Source of the DNA: Aeromonas eucrenophila
GTDB taxonomy: Bacteria; Pseudomonadota; Gammaproteobacteria; Enterobacterales; Aeromonadaceae
Length of the DNA stretch: 64,000 nucleotides
Direction: 5' to 3'
Assembly: GCF_000819865.1 (NCBI RefSeq)
Contig: NZ_CDDF01000005.1
Span: forward strand, 903,421-967,420
In this document: in pieces, positions 19,105-27,717 of the stretch
Layout of the letters: every line of letters begins with the position of its first letter
How positions within the stretch are numbered: the stretch's first letter is position 1
The notes under the pieces: generated by a model
What the model was told of the DNA's origin: nothing
What the model saw: only the letters and a program-made list of their open reading frames with translations
Database searches by the model: none
Position numbers and translations under genes: made by a program

Positions 19105-20100
19105 TTATTGCCACTTGCGGTGGTAGGCACCCAGGGTGGTCTGGCTCCCTTCGGAGACGCGGGCGAGCTGGGCATCCCATTCGGCCTTGACGCTGTAGGC
19201 GTCGGGATTGGCTTTATAGCTGTCGATGGCGGCGCGCCAGACCCGGGTCACCTGCTCCACATAAGCGGGGCTGCGCTGGCGTCCCTCGATCTTGACCGAC
19301 TGGATCCCGCTCTGGAACAGCTCGGGCAAGAGGCCGAGGGTGTTGAGGCTGGTGGGCTCCTCCAGGGCGTGATAGGTCTGGCCATCCACCTCGAAGCGGC
19401 CCTTGCACAGGGTCGGGTAGCCGGCGTTCTCACCGGGGCCGTAGCGATCGATCAGCACCTCGTTCAGGCGCGACTCGAGGCCGCTCGGAGTCTCCTCCCA
19501 GCGCACGAACTTGGCTGGCGAGCAGGCGCCGACCGTGTTGGGGCTCTCGCCGGTCATGTAGGAAGAAAGATAACAACGCCCCTCGGCCATGATGCAGAGG
19601 CTGCCGAAGGCAAACACCTCGAGGCCGACGTCGGTCTCGCGGGAGAGCTGTTTGACCTGGTGTATGGAGAGCACCCTGGGCAGCACCACCCGGGCGACAT
19701 TGAAGTGCTGCTGGTAGAAGCGAATGGCGGCGGCATTGGTGGCGCTGGCCTGCACCGAGACGTGCAGCTCCATGTCCGGATACTGGCGGCTGGCGTAATC
19801 GAGCACTGCGAGATCGGCGATGATCAGCGCATCGGCGCCGAGCGCCACCCCGCGATCGACCGCTTGCTTCCATCTCGTATCGGAGCCCGGGTGGGCGAAG
19901 GTGTTGATGGCGATGTGCAGCTTGCGACCGTGCTGGTGCACGTAATCCACCGCCTTGGCCAGCTTGCTGTCGGTGAAGTTGAGGCCGGCAAAATGGCGGG
20001 CATTGGTGTCATCCTTGAAACCGATATAGACCGCATCGGCGCCGTTATCCACGGCCGTTTTCAGTGCCGGCAGGCTGCCTGCCGGGCAGAGTAATTCCAT
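19105..20100 (-). CDS. ubiU: O2-independent ubiquinone hydroxylation protein UbiU
   Basis: The 331-residue U32-family partner of UbiV has the same length as E. coli YhbU. MELLCPAGSLPALKTAVDNGADAVY begins the TIM-barrel fold. Cys residues for its 4Fe-4S cluster are seen in AEGRCYLSSY, TVGACSPAK and YPTLCKGRF. The start is at 20100; an upstream open frame to 20223 has no family sequence. It is divergent from ubiT, so the three genes of the anaerobic pathway are together. Confidence 0.96.
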   Translation of the reverse strand: MELLCPAGSLPALKTAVDNGADAVYIGFKDDTNARHFAGLNFTDSKLAKAVDYVHQHGRKLHIAINTFAHPGSDTRWKQAVDRGVALGADALIIADLAVLDYASRQYPDMELHVSVQASATNAAAIRFYQQHFNVARVVLPRVLSIHQVKQLSRETDVGLEVFAFGSLCIMAEGRCYLSSYMTGESPNTVGACSPAKFVRWEETPSGLESRLNEVLIDRYGPGENAGYPTLCKGRFEVDGQTYHALEEPTSLNTLGLLPELFQSGIQSVKIEGRQRSPAYVEQVTRVWRAAIDSYKANPDAYSVKAEWDAQLARVSEGSQTTLGAYHRKWQ

Positions 20101-20127
20101 CGGGTACGCTCCGAGAGGGCAAAAATG

Positions 20128-20172
20128 CAAAAAGTGGCCCGATTGTATGCACCCATGCGCTCCCACTTTTTG
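20128..20172. repeat. 10-bp inverted repeat in the ubiU/ubiT gap
   Basis: CAAAAAGTGG (20128-20137) and CCACTTTTTG (20163-20172) are perfect complements separated by 25 bp. In the ubiU leader the second arm is followed by CATTTTTG, so the RNA could form a weak terminator-like stem upstream of ubiU. It could also be an operator serving both divergent genes. No FNR box with both half-sites was found in the gap. Confidence 0.4.
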
Positions 20173-20290
20173 ACCTGAGGCAGCTTTGTGTGGCTTTACC
20201 CTTCTTGAGGTAAGTGGGCACAAGTTTGATTTTCAACAGGATCCTGCTCTCGGCCCTGTGCTTGAATGCGCAAAAAACTGGGAGTTTATC

Positions 20291-20806
20291 GTGTTTCAAC
20301 AACTGCAACGTCGCCTGGTCGAACAGGCACCTCGTCTCTTGCGCCATCCCCTTAAGCTGGTGCCCTTCACCCTTCAGCAGAATCTGATGGAGGGGCTGCT
20401 GGCCCAGGTGTTCAAGGAAGCCATTGCGGACGGGGACTTCGCGTTCCTGGCGGGCAAGTGGCTGAAGGTCGAGGTGACCGATCTCGAACTCTGCTGGTTT
20501 ATCAGCGAGCGAGAGGGAAAGCTGGTGGTGAGCCGTGACTGCGAGCGTGCAGACGTCTGTTTTAGTGGCAACAGCCAGGATCTTATCCTGATCGCCGCCC
20601 GGCGGGAGGATCCGGACTCGCTCTTCTTCCAGCGCAAGCTGAAGATAGAGGGGGACACAGAGCTCGGACTCGAGGTGAAGAACCTGATGGACAGCCTGGA
20701 TCTCGACGGCCTGCCCAAACTGATGAAGTACCCGCTGATGGACCTGGCGACCCTGGTCGAGCGGGCCCGCTCAGTGCAGGAACCTGTGCCCGCGCCGGCG
20801 GCCTGA
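20291..20806 (+). CDS. ubiT: Ubiquinone biosynthesis accessory factor UbiT (SCP2 domain)
   Basis: The 171-residue protein has a single SCP2-like lipid-binding domain (about 35-150) and matches E. coli YhbT in length (174). It is thought to carry isoprenoid intermediates for the anaerobic ubiquinone pathway. The start is GTG (20291), with GGAG 6 bp upstream; the longer open frame from 20186 lacks a ribosome-binding site. Its last 36 bp overlap the convergent membrane-protein gene. Confidence 0.92.
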   Translation: MFQQLQRRLVEQAPRLLRHPLKLVPFTLQQNLMEGLLAQVFKEAIADGDFAFLAGKWLKVEVTDLELCWFISEREGKLVVSRDCERADVCFSGNSQDLILIAARREDPDSLFFQRKLKIEGDTELGLEVKNLMDSLDLDGLPKLMKYPLMDLATLVERARSVQEPVPAPAA

Positions 20807-21187
20807 ACTGCGCCTCAGGTGCAGCGCCAGGCCTGGGGCATGATGGCGGTGGCGACGGCGGGCCCACAGGCAGCGGCAACCCCATAGGGCGGGTAACAGG
20901 GCGAGCAGCGCCGTGTTGCCCGGCAGACGCAGCAACAGCAGCGCCAGTGCCAGCCACACGAACGGCTGCGCCTCGTAGTACCACTCGGGTTGCAGCCAGT
21001 GTTTGGCCGGGAAGATGACCAGATCGGTGCGTCTGTAGTTGGTTCGCATCATCCAGATGATGGCGCCCACCCCAAACAGCAAGGCCGCCGCGAGCCAGAG
21101 CAGCGGGGACTGAGTGAGGAGCACCAGCCCTGCCGACAACAGCAGGTAGAGGCCGGGCAACTGCTCGTAAAGCCAGGGGGGAAGCAT
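20771..21187 (-). CDS. Small inner-membrane protein of unknown function
   Basis: The 138-residue product has two hydrophobic segments near its N-terminus (about 8-25 and 27-45, around LPGLYLLLSAGLVLLTQ and LLWLAAALLFGVGAIIWMM). A soluble stretch, MRTNYRRTDLVIFPAKHWLQPEWYYEAQ, comes next. One or two more spans follow, then a very basic C-terminus. The start at 21187 is chosen because the open frame upstream is charged and has no clear ribosome-binding site; GGAG lies about 9 bp before this ATG. It is convergent with ubiT and overlaps its 3' end. I do not recognise the family. Confidence 0.6.
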   Translation of the reverse strand: MLPPWLYEQLPGLYLLLSAGLVLLTQSPLLWLAAALLFGVGAIIWMMRTNYRRTDLVIFPAKHWLQPEWYYEAQPFVWLALALLLLRLPGNTALLALLPALWGCRCLWARRRHRHHAPGLALHLRRSSGRRRGHRFLH

Positions 21188-21331
21188 GGGGGGCGACTCC
21201 GGATAGTGCAACTTGGACTCTTCTAAGGTTAGCCCGCCCCTTCGCTTGCCCTCATGCTGCTTGGTTATACGCATGCCCATTTTTGTTCTGAAATGCGGGG
21301 TCAGAAGCGGTGCCAAAATAGCGATTGGTTA

Positions 21332-21340
21332 TGTTACAAT
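21332..21340 (+). promoter_or_regulatory. Extended -10 upstream of trmJ
   Basis: TGT-TACAAT is an extended -10 element, 34 bp before the trmJ ATG. No good -35 is visible. Confidence 0.4.
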
Positions 21341-21373
21341 TGCGCGCCATTTTTGACGGAAGATTGACAGGGC

Positions 21374-22099
21374 ATGCTGGATCAGATTCGTATCGTGTTG
21401 GTAAATACCTCCCACCCCGGCAACATGGGGTCCGCGGCGCGGGCCATGAAGACCATGGGGCTGACCCAGCTGGTATTGGTCGATCCACAAGCGCTGCCCG
21501 ATGACAACGCCATGGCCCTGGCGGCGGGAGCCAGCGATGTGCTGGCCAATGCCCGTATCGTCCCGACCCTGGATGATGCCATCGCCGACTGCTCCCTGGT
21601 CATCGGTACCAGTGCTCGCTCCCGTACCCTGAGCTGGCCCATGCTGGATCCTCGCGAAGCCGCAGAGCAGTTGGTGACCGAGGGGATGAGGCATCCGGTC
21701 GCCTTGGTGTTTGGCCGTGAACGCACCGGCCTCACCAACGATGAGCTGCAAAAGTGCCACTACCACGTGGCCATTTCGGCCAATCCCGAGTACAGCTCCC
21801 TCAATCTGGCCATGGCGGTGCAGACCCTCTGTTACGAGGTGCGCATGCGCTGGTTGCAGGAGCAGGCACCCGAGCAGGAAGAAGCGCAGCTGGACTACCC
21901 CAGCGCCGAGCAGCTGGAAGGCTTTTATCAGCATCTGGAGCAGACGCTGCTGAAGACGGGGTTCATCACCGAAGAACATCCCGGTCACGTGATGAGCAAG
22001 CTGCGCCGCCTGTTCAACCGGGCTCGGCCGGAAGTGGTTGAACTGAACATTTTGCGCGGTATTCTCACCTCGGTGCAGAAACCCCGTCCGCAGGACTAA
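21374..22099 (+). CDS. trmJ: tRNA (cytidine/uridine-2'-O-)-methyltransferase TrmJ
   Basis: The 241-residue SPOUT-class enzyme 2'-O-methylates position 32 of tRNAs. Family motifs are [22 protein letters not shown] at the N-terminus, [15 protein letters not shown] and the C-terminal knot [16 protein letters not shown]. The C-terminal tail matches E. coli TrmJ. It lies directly upstream of iscR, as in other gammaproteobacteria, with the IscR operator in the gap. Confidence 0.97.
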   Translation: MLDQIRIVLVNTSHPGNMGSAARAMKTMGLTQLVLVDPQALPDDNAMALAAGASDVLANARIVPTLDDAIADCSLVIGTSARSRTLSWPMLDPREAAEQLVTEGMRHPVALVFGRERTGLTNDELQKCHYHVAISANPEYSSLNLAMAVQTLCYEVRMRWLQEQAPEQEEAQLDYPSAEQLEGFYQHLEQTLLKTGFITEEHPGHVMSKLRRLFNRARPEVVELNILRGILTSVQKPRPQD

Positions 22100-22122
22100 T
22101 CCCGACTGAATTGCTCAACCAT

Positions 22123-22147
22123 ATACTTGACTGAAATAGTCGGGTAT
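22123..22147. promoter_or_regulatory. IscR type-1 binding site upstream of iscR
   Basis: The 25 bp match the type-1 consensus ATASYYGACTRWWWYAGTCRRSTAT at every position, with core TTGACTGAAATAGTC. It is 44 bp before the iscR ATG. The embedded TTGACT could be the -35. This predicts feedback repression of the whole isc operon by [2Fe-2S]-IscR. Confidence 0.85.
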
Positions 22148-22191
22148 GTGACCATGTGCCCATATTGATTTGTTCGCAAACGGTAAGGCAT

Positions 22192-22695
22192 ATGAGACTG
22201 ACCTCAAAAGGACGTTACGCAGTGACAGCCATGCTCGACGTGGCGTTGCATGCAGAGCAGGGGCCCGTGCCCCTGGCTGATATTTCAGAGCGCCAGGGCA
22301 TCTCCTTGTCCTATCTGGAACAGCTGTTTGCCCGCCTGCGCAAGCATGGCCTGGTGAGCAGCGTGCGCGGCCCAGGCGGCGGTTACCGCCTCGGACTGGC
22401 GCCCGGCGAGATCTCGGTAGGTCAGGTGATCACCGCGGTCGATGAATCGGTCGATGCGACCAAGTGTCTGGGCAAGGGTGGCTGCCACGGCGGTACCCAG
22501 TGTCTGACCCACTCCCTGTGGCGCGATCTGAGCGAGCGCATTTCCAGCTTCCTGGGGAACATCACCCTGGCCGAGCTGGTGGGCCAGGCCGATGTGCGCC
22601 GCATAGCCGGCAAGCAAGATGAACAAATGAAGACCGTGTTGTCCCTGGTTGAACGGGCGGAACGCGGTGATGTGAGCTTAAAAGTCCAACTATAA
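22192..22695 (+). CDS. iscR: Fe-S cluster assembly transcription factor IscR
   Basis: The 167-residue Rrf2-family regulator has an N-terminal winged helix ([16 protein letters not shown]...). The [2Fe-2S] ligands Cys92, Cys98 and Cys104 lie in [13 protein letters not shown], with His107 just after; these positions are identical to E. coli. The start at 22192 fits the family; an open frame to 22156 precedes it. It is the first gene of the isc operon and lies behind its own type-1 site. Confidence 0.98.
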   Translation: MRLTSKGRYAVTAMLDVALHAEQGPVPLADISERQGISLSYLEQLFARLRKHGLVSSVRGPGGGYRLGLAPGEISVGQVITAVDESVDATKCLGKGGCHGGTQCLTHSLWRDLSERISSFLGNITLAELVGQADVRRIAGKQDEQMKTVLSLVERAERGDVSLKVQL

Positions 22696-22750
22696 ACAAA
22701 CGTGCTTTCCACGACGGCTCGCTGTGTGACTCGTCGTAACGGAGAAAAAC

Positions 22751-23965
22751 ATGAAACTGCCTATTTACCTTGATTATTCGGCAACCTGCCCGGTAGACCC
22801 GCGGGTCGCAGAAAAAATGATGCAGTGCCTCACCATGGACGGCCTGTTTGGCAACCCTGCCTCCCGCTCTCACCGTTTCGGCTGGCAGGCCGAAGAGGCG
22901 GTGGATCTGGCCCGTAATCAAGTGGCAGAGCTGATTGGCGCGGACCCTCGCGAGATCGTCTTCACCTCAGGTGCGACTGAATCCAACAACCTGGCCATCA
23001 AGGGCGTTGCCCATTTCTACGCTGGCAAGGGCAAGCACATCATCACCTCCAAGACCGAGCACAAGGCGGTTCTCGATACCTGCCGTCAGCTGGAACGTGA
23101 AGGCTATGAGGTGACCTACCTCGAGCCGATGCCAAATGGTCTGTTCACCATCGAACAGATCGAAGGTGCCTTGCGCGATGACACCATCCTGGTGAGCATC
23201 ATGCACGTCAACAACGAGATCGGTGTGGTGCAAGACATCGCCGCCATCGGCGAGCTGTGCCGCTCCCGCAAGATCCTGCTGCACGTGGACGCTGTCCAGA
23301 GCGTGGGCAAGATCCCGGTCGACGTGGAAGCGCTCAAGGTTGACCTGCTCTCCATGTCCGCCCACAAGGTATACGGCCCGAAAGGGATCGGTGCCCTGTT
23401 CGTGCGCCGCAAACCCCGCGTACGTCTGGAAGCCCAGATGCACGGTGGTGGTCATGAGCGCGGCATGCGCTCCGGCACCCTGCCGACTCACCAGATCGTC
23501 GGCATGGGCGAAGCCTTCCGCATCGCCAAGGAAGAGATGGCGAGCGAGAGCCAGCACATCATGGCCCTGCGCCAGCGTCTGTGGAACGGCATCAAGAACA
23601 TCGAAGAAGTCTATATCAACGGCGATCTGGACCACCGTGTCCCGGGTAACCTGAACGTCAGCTTCGCCTATGTGGAAGGGGAATCCCTCATCATGGCACT
23701 GAAGGATCTGGCGGTCTCTTCCGGCTCGGCCTGTACCTCTGCCAGCCTGGAACCTTCCTATGTGCTGCGCGCCCTTGGCCTGAACGACGAGCTGGCACAC
23801 AGCTCCATCCGTTTCAGCATCGGTCGCTTCACCACCGAGGAAGAAATCGACTACGCAATCAAGCTCATCTGCGACTCCATCGGCCGCCTGCGTGAGATGT
23901 CTCCCCTGTGGGAGATGTTCAAGGACGGCGTCGATCTGAACACGGTCGAATGGGCTCATCACTGA
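22751..23965 (+). CDS. iscS: Cysteine desulfurase IscS
   Basis: The 404-residue PLP enzyme takes sulfur from cysteine for Fe-S clusters and tRNA thiolation. The PLP lysine is Lys206 in [10 protein letters not shown] and the persulfide Cys lies in [14 protein letters not shown] (about 328). The N-terminus [19 protein letters not shown] and the length match E. coli IscS (404). GGAG precedes the ATG. Confidence 0.99.
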   Translation: MKLPIYLDYSATCPVDPRVAEKMMQCLTMDGLFGNPASRSHRFGWQAEEAVDLARNQVAELIGADPREIVFTSGATESNNLAIKGVAHFYAGKGKHIITSKTEHKAVLDTCRQLEREGYEVTYLEPMPNGLFTIEQIEGALRDDTILVSIMHVNNEIGVVQDIAAIGELCRSRKILLHVDAVQSVGKIPVDVEALKVDLLSMSAHKVYGPKGIGALFVRRKPRVRLEAQMHGGGHERGMRSGTLPTHQIVGMGEAFRIAKEEMASESQHIMALRQRLWNGIKNIEEVYINGDLDHRVPGNLNVSFAYVEGESLIMALKDLAVSSGSACTSASLEPSYVLRALGLNDELAHSSIRFSIGRFTTEEEIDYAIKLICDSIGRLREMSPLWEMFKDGVDLNTVEWAHH

Positions 23966-23966
23966 T

Positions 23967-23985
23967 CCTTGCCCGCGCGGCAAGG
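23967..23985 (+). other. Hairpin between iscS and iscU
   Basis: CCTTGCC-CGCGC-GGCAAGG forms a perfect 7-bp stem just past the iscS stop, with no T-tract. It is a possible mRNA-stability element. Confidence 0.4.
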
Positions 23986-24019
23986 GTTTGGTGAACAACG
24001 GAATTAGCAGGAGTTAGAT

Positions 24020-24403
24020 ATGGCTTACAGTGAAAAAGTAATAGACCACTACGAAAATCCCCGTAACGTCGGTGGTTTTGACAAGAACGATCCCAGCATC
24101 GCGACCGGCATGGTCGGCGCCCCGGCTTGTGGCGACGTGATGAAACTGCAACTGAAGATCAGCGACGACGGCATCATCGAAGACGCCAAGTTCAAGACCT
24201 ACGGCTGCGGCTCCGCCATCGCCTCCAGCTCCCTGGTGACCGAGTGGGTCAAGGGCAAGACCCTGGACGAAGCGGCCGGGATCAAGAACACCGACATCGC
24301 CGAAGAGCTGGCGCTGCCACCGGTGAAGATCCACTGCTCCATTCTGGCGGAGGATGCCATCAAGGCCGCCATCGCCGATTACAAGCAGAAGAAAGGTCTC
24401 TAA
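24020..24403 (+). CDS. iscU: Fe-S cluster scaffold IscU
   Basis: The 127-residue scaffold binds nascent clusters through Cys37 (GAPACGD), Cys63 (TYGCGS) and Cys106 with His105 (KIHCS). The LPPVK motif recognised by HscA is present just before them. Length matches E. coli IscU (128). AGGAG precedes the ATG. Confidence 0.99.
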   Translation: MAYSEKVIDHYENPRNVGGFDKNDPSIATGMVGAPACGDVMKLQLKISDDGIIEDAKFKTYGCGSAIASSSLVTEWVKGKTLDEAAGIKNTDIAEELALPPVKIHCSILAEDAIKAAIADYKQKKGL

Positions 24404-24418
24404 GGTCCGGAGAGCAGT

Positions 24419-24742
24419 ATGGCCATTACCATGACAGATGCCGCAGCGGCGCGGGTTTCCTCTTTTATAACCAACCGGGGCAAGGGCATCGGCCTGCGCC
24501 TCGGCGTCAAGACCACAGGTTGTTCGGGCCTTGCCTATGTGCTCGAGTTCGTGGATGAGCTGGCCGCTGAGGATCAGGTATTCGAGCAAAACGGTGTCAA
24601 GATCATCGTCGATGCCAAGAGCCTGATCCATCTGGATGGCACTGAGCTGGACTTCGTCAAGGAGGGCCTCAACGAGGGCTTCCAGTTCAACAATCCCAAC
24701 GCCAAGGGCGAGTGTGGTTGTGGCGAAAGCTTCAGTGTATGA
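24419..24742 (+). CDS. iscA: Iron-sulfur assembly protein IscA
   Basis: The 107-residue A-type carrier has the three ligand cysteines in TGCSGLAY (about 35) and GECGCGESF (about 99 and 101). It follows iscU by 15 bp, with GGAG before the ATG. Confidence 0.99.
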   Translation: MAITMTDAAAARVSSFITNRGKGIGLRLGVKTTGCSGLAYVLEFVDELAAEDQVFEQNGVKIIVDAKSLIHLDGTELDFVKEGLNEGFQFNNPNAKGECGCGESFSV

Positions 24743-24747
24743 GCGAT

Positions 24748-24773
24748 TGAACCGGCAGCGTGCTGCCGGTTCA
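24748..24773. other. Strong hairpin between iscA and hscB
   Basis: TGAACCGGCAGC-GT-GCTGCCGGTTCA is a perfect 12-bp stem, 5 bp after the iscA stop and 56 bp before hscB. There is no T-tract, so it is more likely to stabilise the upstream iscRSUA segment or cause partial termination than full termination. Confidence 0.6.
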
Positions 24774-24829
24774 GCCGTTTCAAGGTGGATGGCGAGCCAG
24801 GTGCAAGCCTTCGAGTCTAAGGACGCATG

Positions 24830-25348
24830 ATGAATCATTTCGAGCTGTTCGGGCTGGCAGAGGGCTTCGAGCTCGATACCCGCCAGCTGGCCGAGACCTA
24901 CCGCCGGTTGCAAACCCAGTTCCATCCCGATCGTTTCGCCACCGCCCCCGAGCGGGAGCAGTTGGCTGCGGTGCAGCGTGCCGCCCAGATCAACGACGCC
25001 TTCACCACCCTCAAGGCACCCCTGCGCCGGGCCGAGTACCTGCTCTCCCTGCGCGGCACCGACATCCGTGGTGAGCAACAGACCCTGCAAGACACCGCCT
25101 TCCTGATGCAACAGCTGGAGTGGCGCGAGCGTCTGGCCGAGTTGAAAGGGGAAGCGGATCCTGAGGGGGCCATCGAAGATTTTCGCCGCGAAATCAGGCA
25201 TGATCACCAGTCGCTGATGCAACGGCTCACCGCCAGTCTCACCTCGGGTGATGATCTGGCCGCCGCCGATTGCGTGCGCAAACTCAAGTTTGTCGACAAG
25301 CTCCTCGAGGAGCTGGAACGATTCGAAGACTCGCTGTTCGAGTCTTGA
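24830..25348 (+). CDS. hscB: Co-chaperone HscB
   Basis: The 172-residue J-protein has an N-terminal J domain with FHPDRF and a C-terminal three-helix domain that binds IscU. It delivers IscU to HscA. Two ATGs are adjacent (24827, 24830). The second aligns with the E. coli start (MNHFELFGL against MDYFTLFGL) and has better spacing from AAGGA, so it is preferred. It is followed by hscA. Confidence 0.97.
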   Translation: MNHFELFGLAEGFELDTRQLAETYRRLQTQFHPDRFATAPEREQLAAVQRAAQINDAFTTLKAPLRRAEYLLSLRGTDIRGEQQTLQDTAFLMQQLEWRERLAELKGEADPEGAIEDFRREIRHDHQSLMQRLTASLTSGDDLAAADCVRKLKFVDKLLEELERFEDSLFES

Positions 25349-25376
25349 TCCTCTAACGCTGGAAGTTTGATTATCC

Positions 25377-27224
25377 ATGGCATTATTGCAAATCGCCGAG
25401 CCCGGCCAGAGCGCCGCCCCTCATCAGCATAAACGCGCCGTTGGCATCGATCTCGGTACTACCAACTCGCTGGTCGCCGCCGTGCGCAGCGGCCGGGCCG
25501 ATACCCTGGGTGACGAGCAGGGGCGCTCCTTGTTGCCTTCTGTGGTCCACTATCAGGCCGACGCCATTCGGGTCGGCTTCAACGCCAAACGTGAAGCCGC
25601 CCTCGATCCCCACAACACCATCGTCTCGGTCAAACGGATGATGGGCAAGGCGCTGGCCGATATCGACACCCGCCAGCAGCCCTATGAGTTTGTTGCCAGC
25701 GACAGCGGCATGCCCCAGTTGCAGACCCGTCAGGGCCTGGTCAACCCGGTGCAGGTCTCGGCCGAGATCCTCAAAGCCTTGGCCGCCCGCGGCGCCGCCT
25801 CCCTCGGTGGCGATCTCGACGGCGTGGTCATCACCGTGCCCGCCTATTTCGATGACGCCCAGCGTCAGGGCACCAAGGATGCGGCCCGTCTGGCCGGTCT
25901 GCACGTGCTGCGTCTGCTGAACGAGCCGACTGCGGCCGCCATCGCCTACGGCCTCGACTCCGGTCAGGAAGGGGTGATCGCCGTGTACGATCTCGGCGGC
26001 GGCACCTTCGACATCTCCATCCTGCGCCTGCATCGCGGCGTGTTCGAGGTGATGGCCACCGGTGGCGATTCGGCCCTGGGTGGTGATGACTTCGATCACC
26101 TGCTGGCGGACTGGATCAAGGCGCAGGCAGGTCTGAATGGCCAGCTCGATGCCCGCACCCAGCGCGAGTTGCTGGACCTGGCCGCCAGCGTCAAGCACGG
26201 TCTGACCGATGCGGACAGCGTCCCTTGCACCTTTGCCAACTGGCAGGGGGAGGTGACCCGTGCCCAGTTCGATGCGCTCATCACCCCCCTGGTCAAACGG
26301 ACCCTGCTGGCCTGTCGCCGCGCCCTGCGCGATGCGGGGCTGGAGCAGGTGGAGGTGCTGGAAGTGGTGATGGTTGGTGGCTCCACCCGGGTGCCGCTGG
26401 TGCGCGAGCTGGTGGGGGAATTCTTCCAGCGAACGCCGCTCACCAGCATAGATCCGGACAAGGTGGTGGCCATCGGTGCCGCCATCCAGGCCGACATCCT
26501 GGTGGGCAACAAGCCCGATGCCGAGATGCTGCTGCTGGACGTGATCCCGCTCTCCCTGGGGCTCGAGACCATGGGCGGCCTCGCCGAGAAGGTGATCCCG
26601 CGCAACACCACCATACCGGTGGCCCGTGCCCAGGAGTTCACCACCTTCAAGGATGGCCAGACCGCGATGGCGATCCACGTGGTGCAGGGGGAGCGCGAGC
26701 TGGTGGCGGATTGCCGCTCACTCGCCCGCTTTACCCTGACCGGCATTCCGCCCATGGCGGCCGGCGCAGCCCACATCCGGGTCACCTTCCAGGTGGATGC
26801 GGATGGACTGCTGTCGGTCAGCGCCATGGAGAAATCTTCCGGTGTGCAGGCAGAAATCCAGATAAAACCCTCTTATGGGTTGGCGGAAGAGGACATTCTC
26901 AGCATGCTGAGCGCCTCCATCGCCAATGCCCAGCAAGACATGGAAGCCCGCATGCTGGCGGAGCAGCAGGTCGAGGCCGACCGCGTGGTCGAGAGTCTCA
27001 ATGCCGCCCTGGCCGCCGATGGCGAGGCGTTATTGAGCCCTGCTGAGCGCGCCGAGATCGATGCCGCGATCAATCATCTGCTGGCCATGCGCAGCGCGGG
27101 CACGACCAATCAAATCAAAGATGCCATCGAGGCGGCGGATGCCGTCAGTGGCGAGTTTGCGGCCCGTCGCATGGATGCCTCCATTCGCAAGGTGCTGACC
27201 GGCCAAAACGTCAACAAGGTGTAA
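25377..27224 (+). CDS. hscA: Fe-S chaperone HscA (Hsp70 family)
   Basis: The 615-residue Hsp70 homologue is specialised for IscU. The ATPase domain has [41 protein letters not shown] and [13 protein letters not shown]. The substrate-binding domain begins near 385 ([14 protein letters not shown]). The length matches E. coli HscA (616). It ends 1 bp before fdx. Confidence 0.98.
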   Translation: MALLQIAEPGQSAAPHQHKRAVGIDLGTTNSLVAAVRSGRADTLGDEQGRSLLPSVVHYQADAIRVGFNAKREAALDPHNTIVSVKRMMGKALADIDTRQQPYEFVASDSGMPQLQTRQGLVNPVQVSAEILKALAARGAASLGGDLDGVVITVPAYFDDAQRQGTKDAARLAGLHVLRLLNEPTAAAIAYGLDSGQEGVIAVYDLGGGTFDISILRLHRGVFEVMATGGDSALGGDDFDHLLADWIKAQAGLNGQLDARTQRELLDLAASVKHGLTDADSVPCTFANWQGEVTRAQFDALITPLVKRTLLACRRALRDAGLEQVEVLEVVMVGGSTRVPLVRELVGEFFQRTPLTSIDPDKVVAIGAAIQADILVGNKPDAEMLLLDVIPLSLGLETMGGLAEKVIPRNTTIPVARAQEFTTFKDGQTAMAIHVVQGERELVADCRSLARFTLTGIPPMAAGAAHIRVTFQVDADGLLSVSAMEKSSGVQAEIQIKPSYGLAEEDILSMLSASIANAQQDMEARMLAEQQVEADRVVESLNAALAADGEALLSPAERAEIDAAINHLLAMRSAGTTNQIKDAIEAADAVSGEFAARRMDASIRKVLTGQNVNKV

Positions 27225-27225
27225 T

Positions 27226-27564
27226 ATGCCAAAACTGATCATTCTGCCTCACCCCGAACTCTGTCCGGACGGCGCCGCCCTCGAAGGCGCGAGCGGTGAG
27301 ACCATTCTGGATATAGCGCTGCGCAACGGCATCGAGATCGAGCACGCCTGCGAGAAGTCCTGCGCCTGCACCACCTGCCACTGCGTGGTGCGTGAAGGCT
27401 TCGACTCCCTCGAGCCGAGCGACGAGCTGGAAGATGACATGCTGGACAAGGCGTGGGGACTCGAGCCGGAATCCCGCTTGAGTTGCCAAGCCCGCCTGGC
27501 GGACGAGGATCTGGTGGTGGAGCTGCCCAAGTACACCATCAACCTCGCCTCCGAACGGCATTGA
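27226..27564 (+). CDS. fdx: ISC-type [2Fe-2S] ferredoxin
   Basis: The 112-residue adrenodoxin-type ferredoxin supplies electrons for cluster assembly. The ligand pattern is CEKSCACTTC (Cys at about 42, 48 and 51) with the fourth Cys in RLSCQA (about 87). It starts 1 bp after the hscA stop and is the last isc gene. No iscX-like ORF follows; the terminator comes next. Confidence 0.98.
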   Translation: MPKLIILPHPELCPDGAALEGASGETILDIALRNGIEIEHACEKSCACTTCHCVVREGFDSLEPSDELEDDMLDKAWGLEPESRLSCQARLADEDLVVELPKYTINLASERH

Positions 27565-27626
27565 TGGCACGTTAATTACACATGAGTGAATTGCACGTGC
27601 AGCATCCGGCGGTGCAGTAGTGATAT

Positions 27627-27657
27627 AAGGCCGACCCCTCGGGGGCCGGCCTTTTTT
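27627..27657 (+). terminator. Terminator of the isc operon
   Basis: AAGGCCG and CGGCCTT arms with an inner CCCC/GGGG pairing are followed by TTTTTT, 63 bp past the fdx stop. Confidence 0.85.
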
Positions 27658-27717
27658 GTATTCGTCATTCCCGTATTTGTTCATGAAAAGAGCCCATAAA
27701 AAAGGAAGCAAGAGAAG

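Noticed and set aside
20101..20290. FNR box in the ubiU/ubiT gap
   Set aside because: A TTGAT half-site is present near 20227, but the second half does not match ATCAA at the right distance.
27565..27717. iscX
   Set aside because: Only a 12-codon ORF and the operon terminator lie between fdx and pepB.
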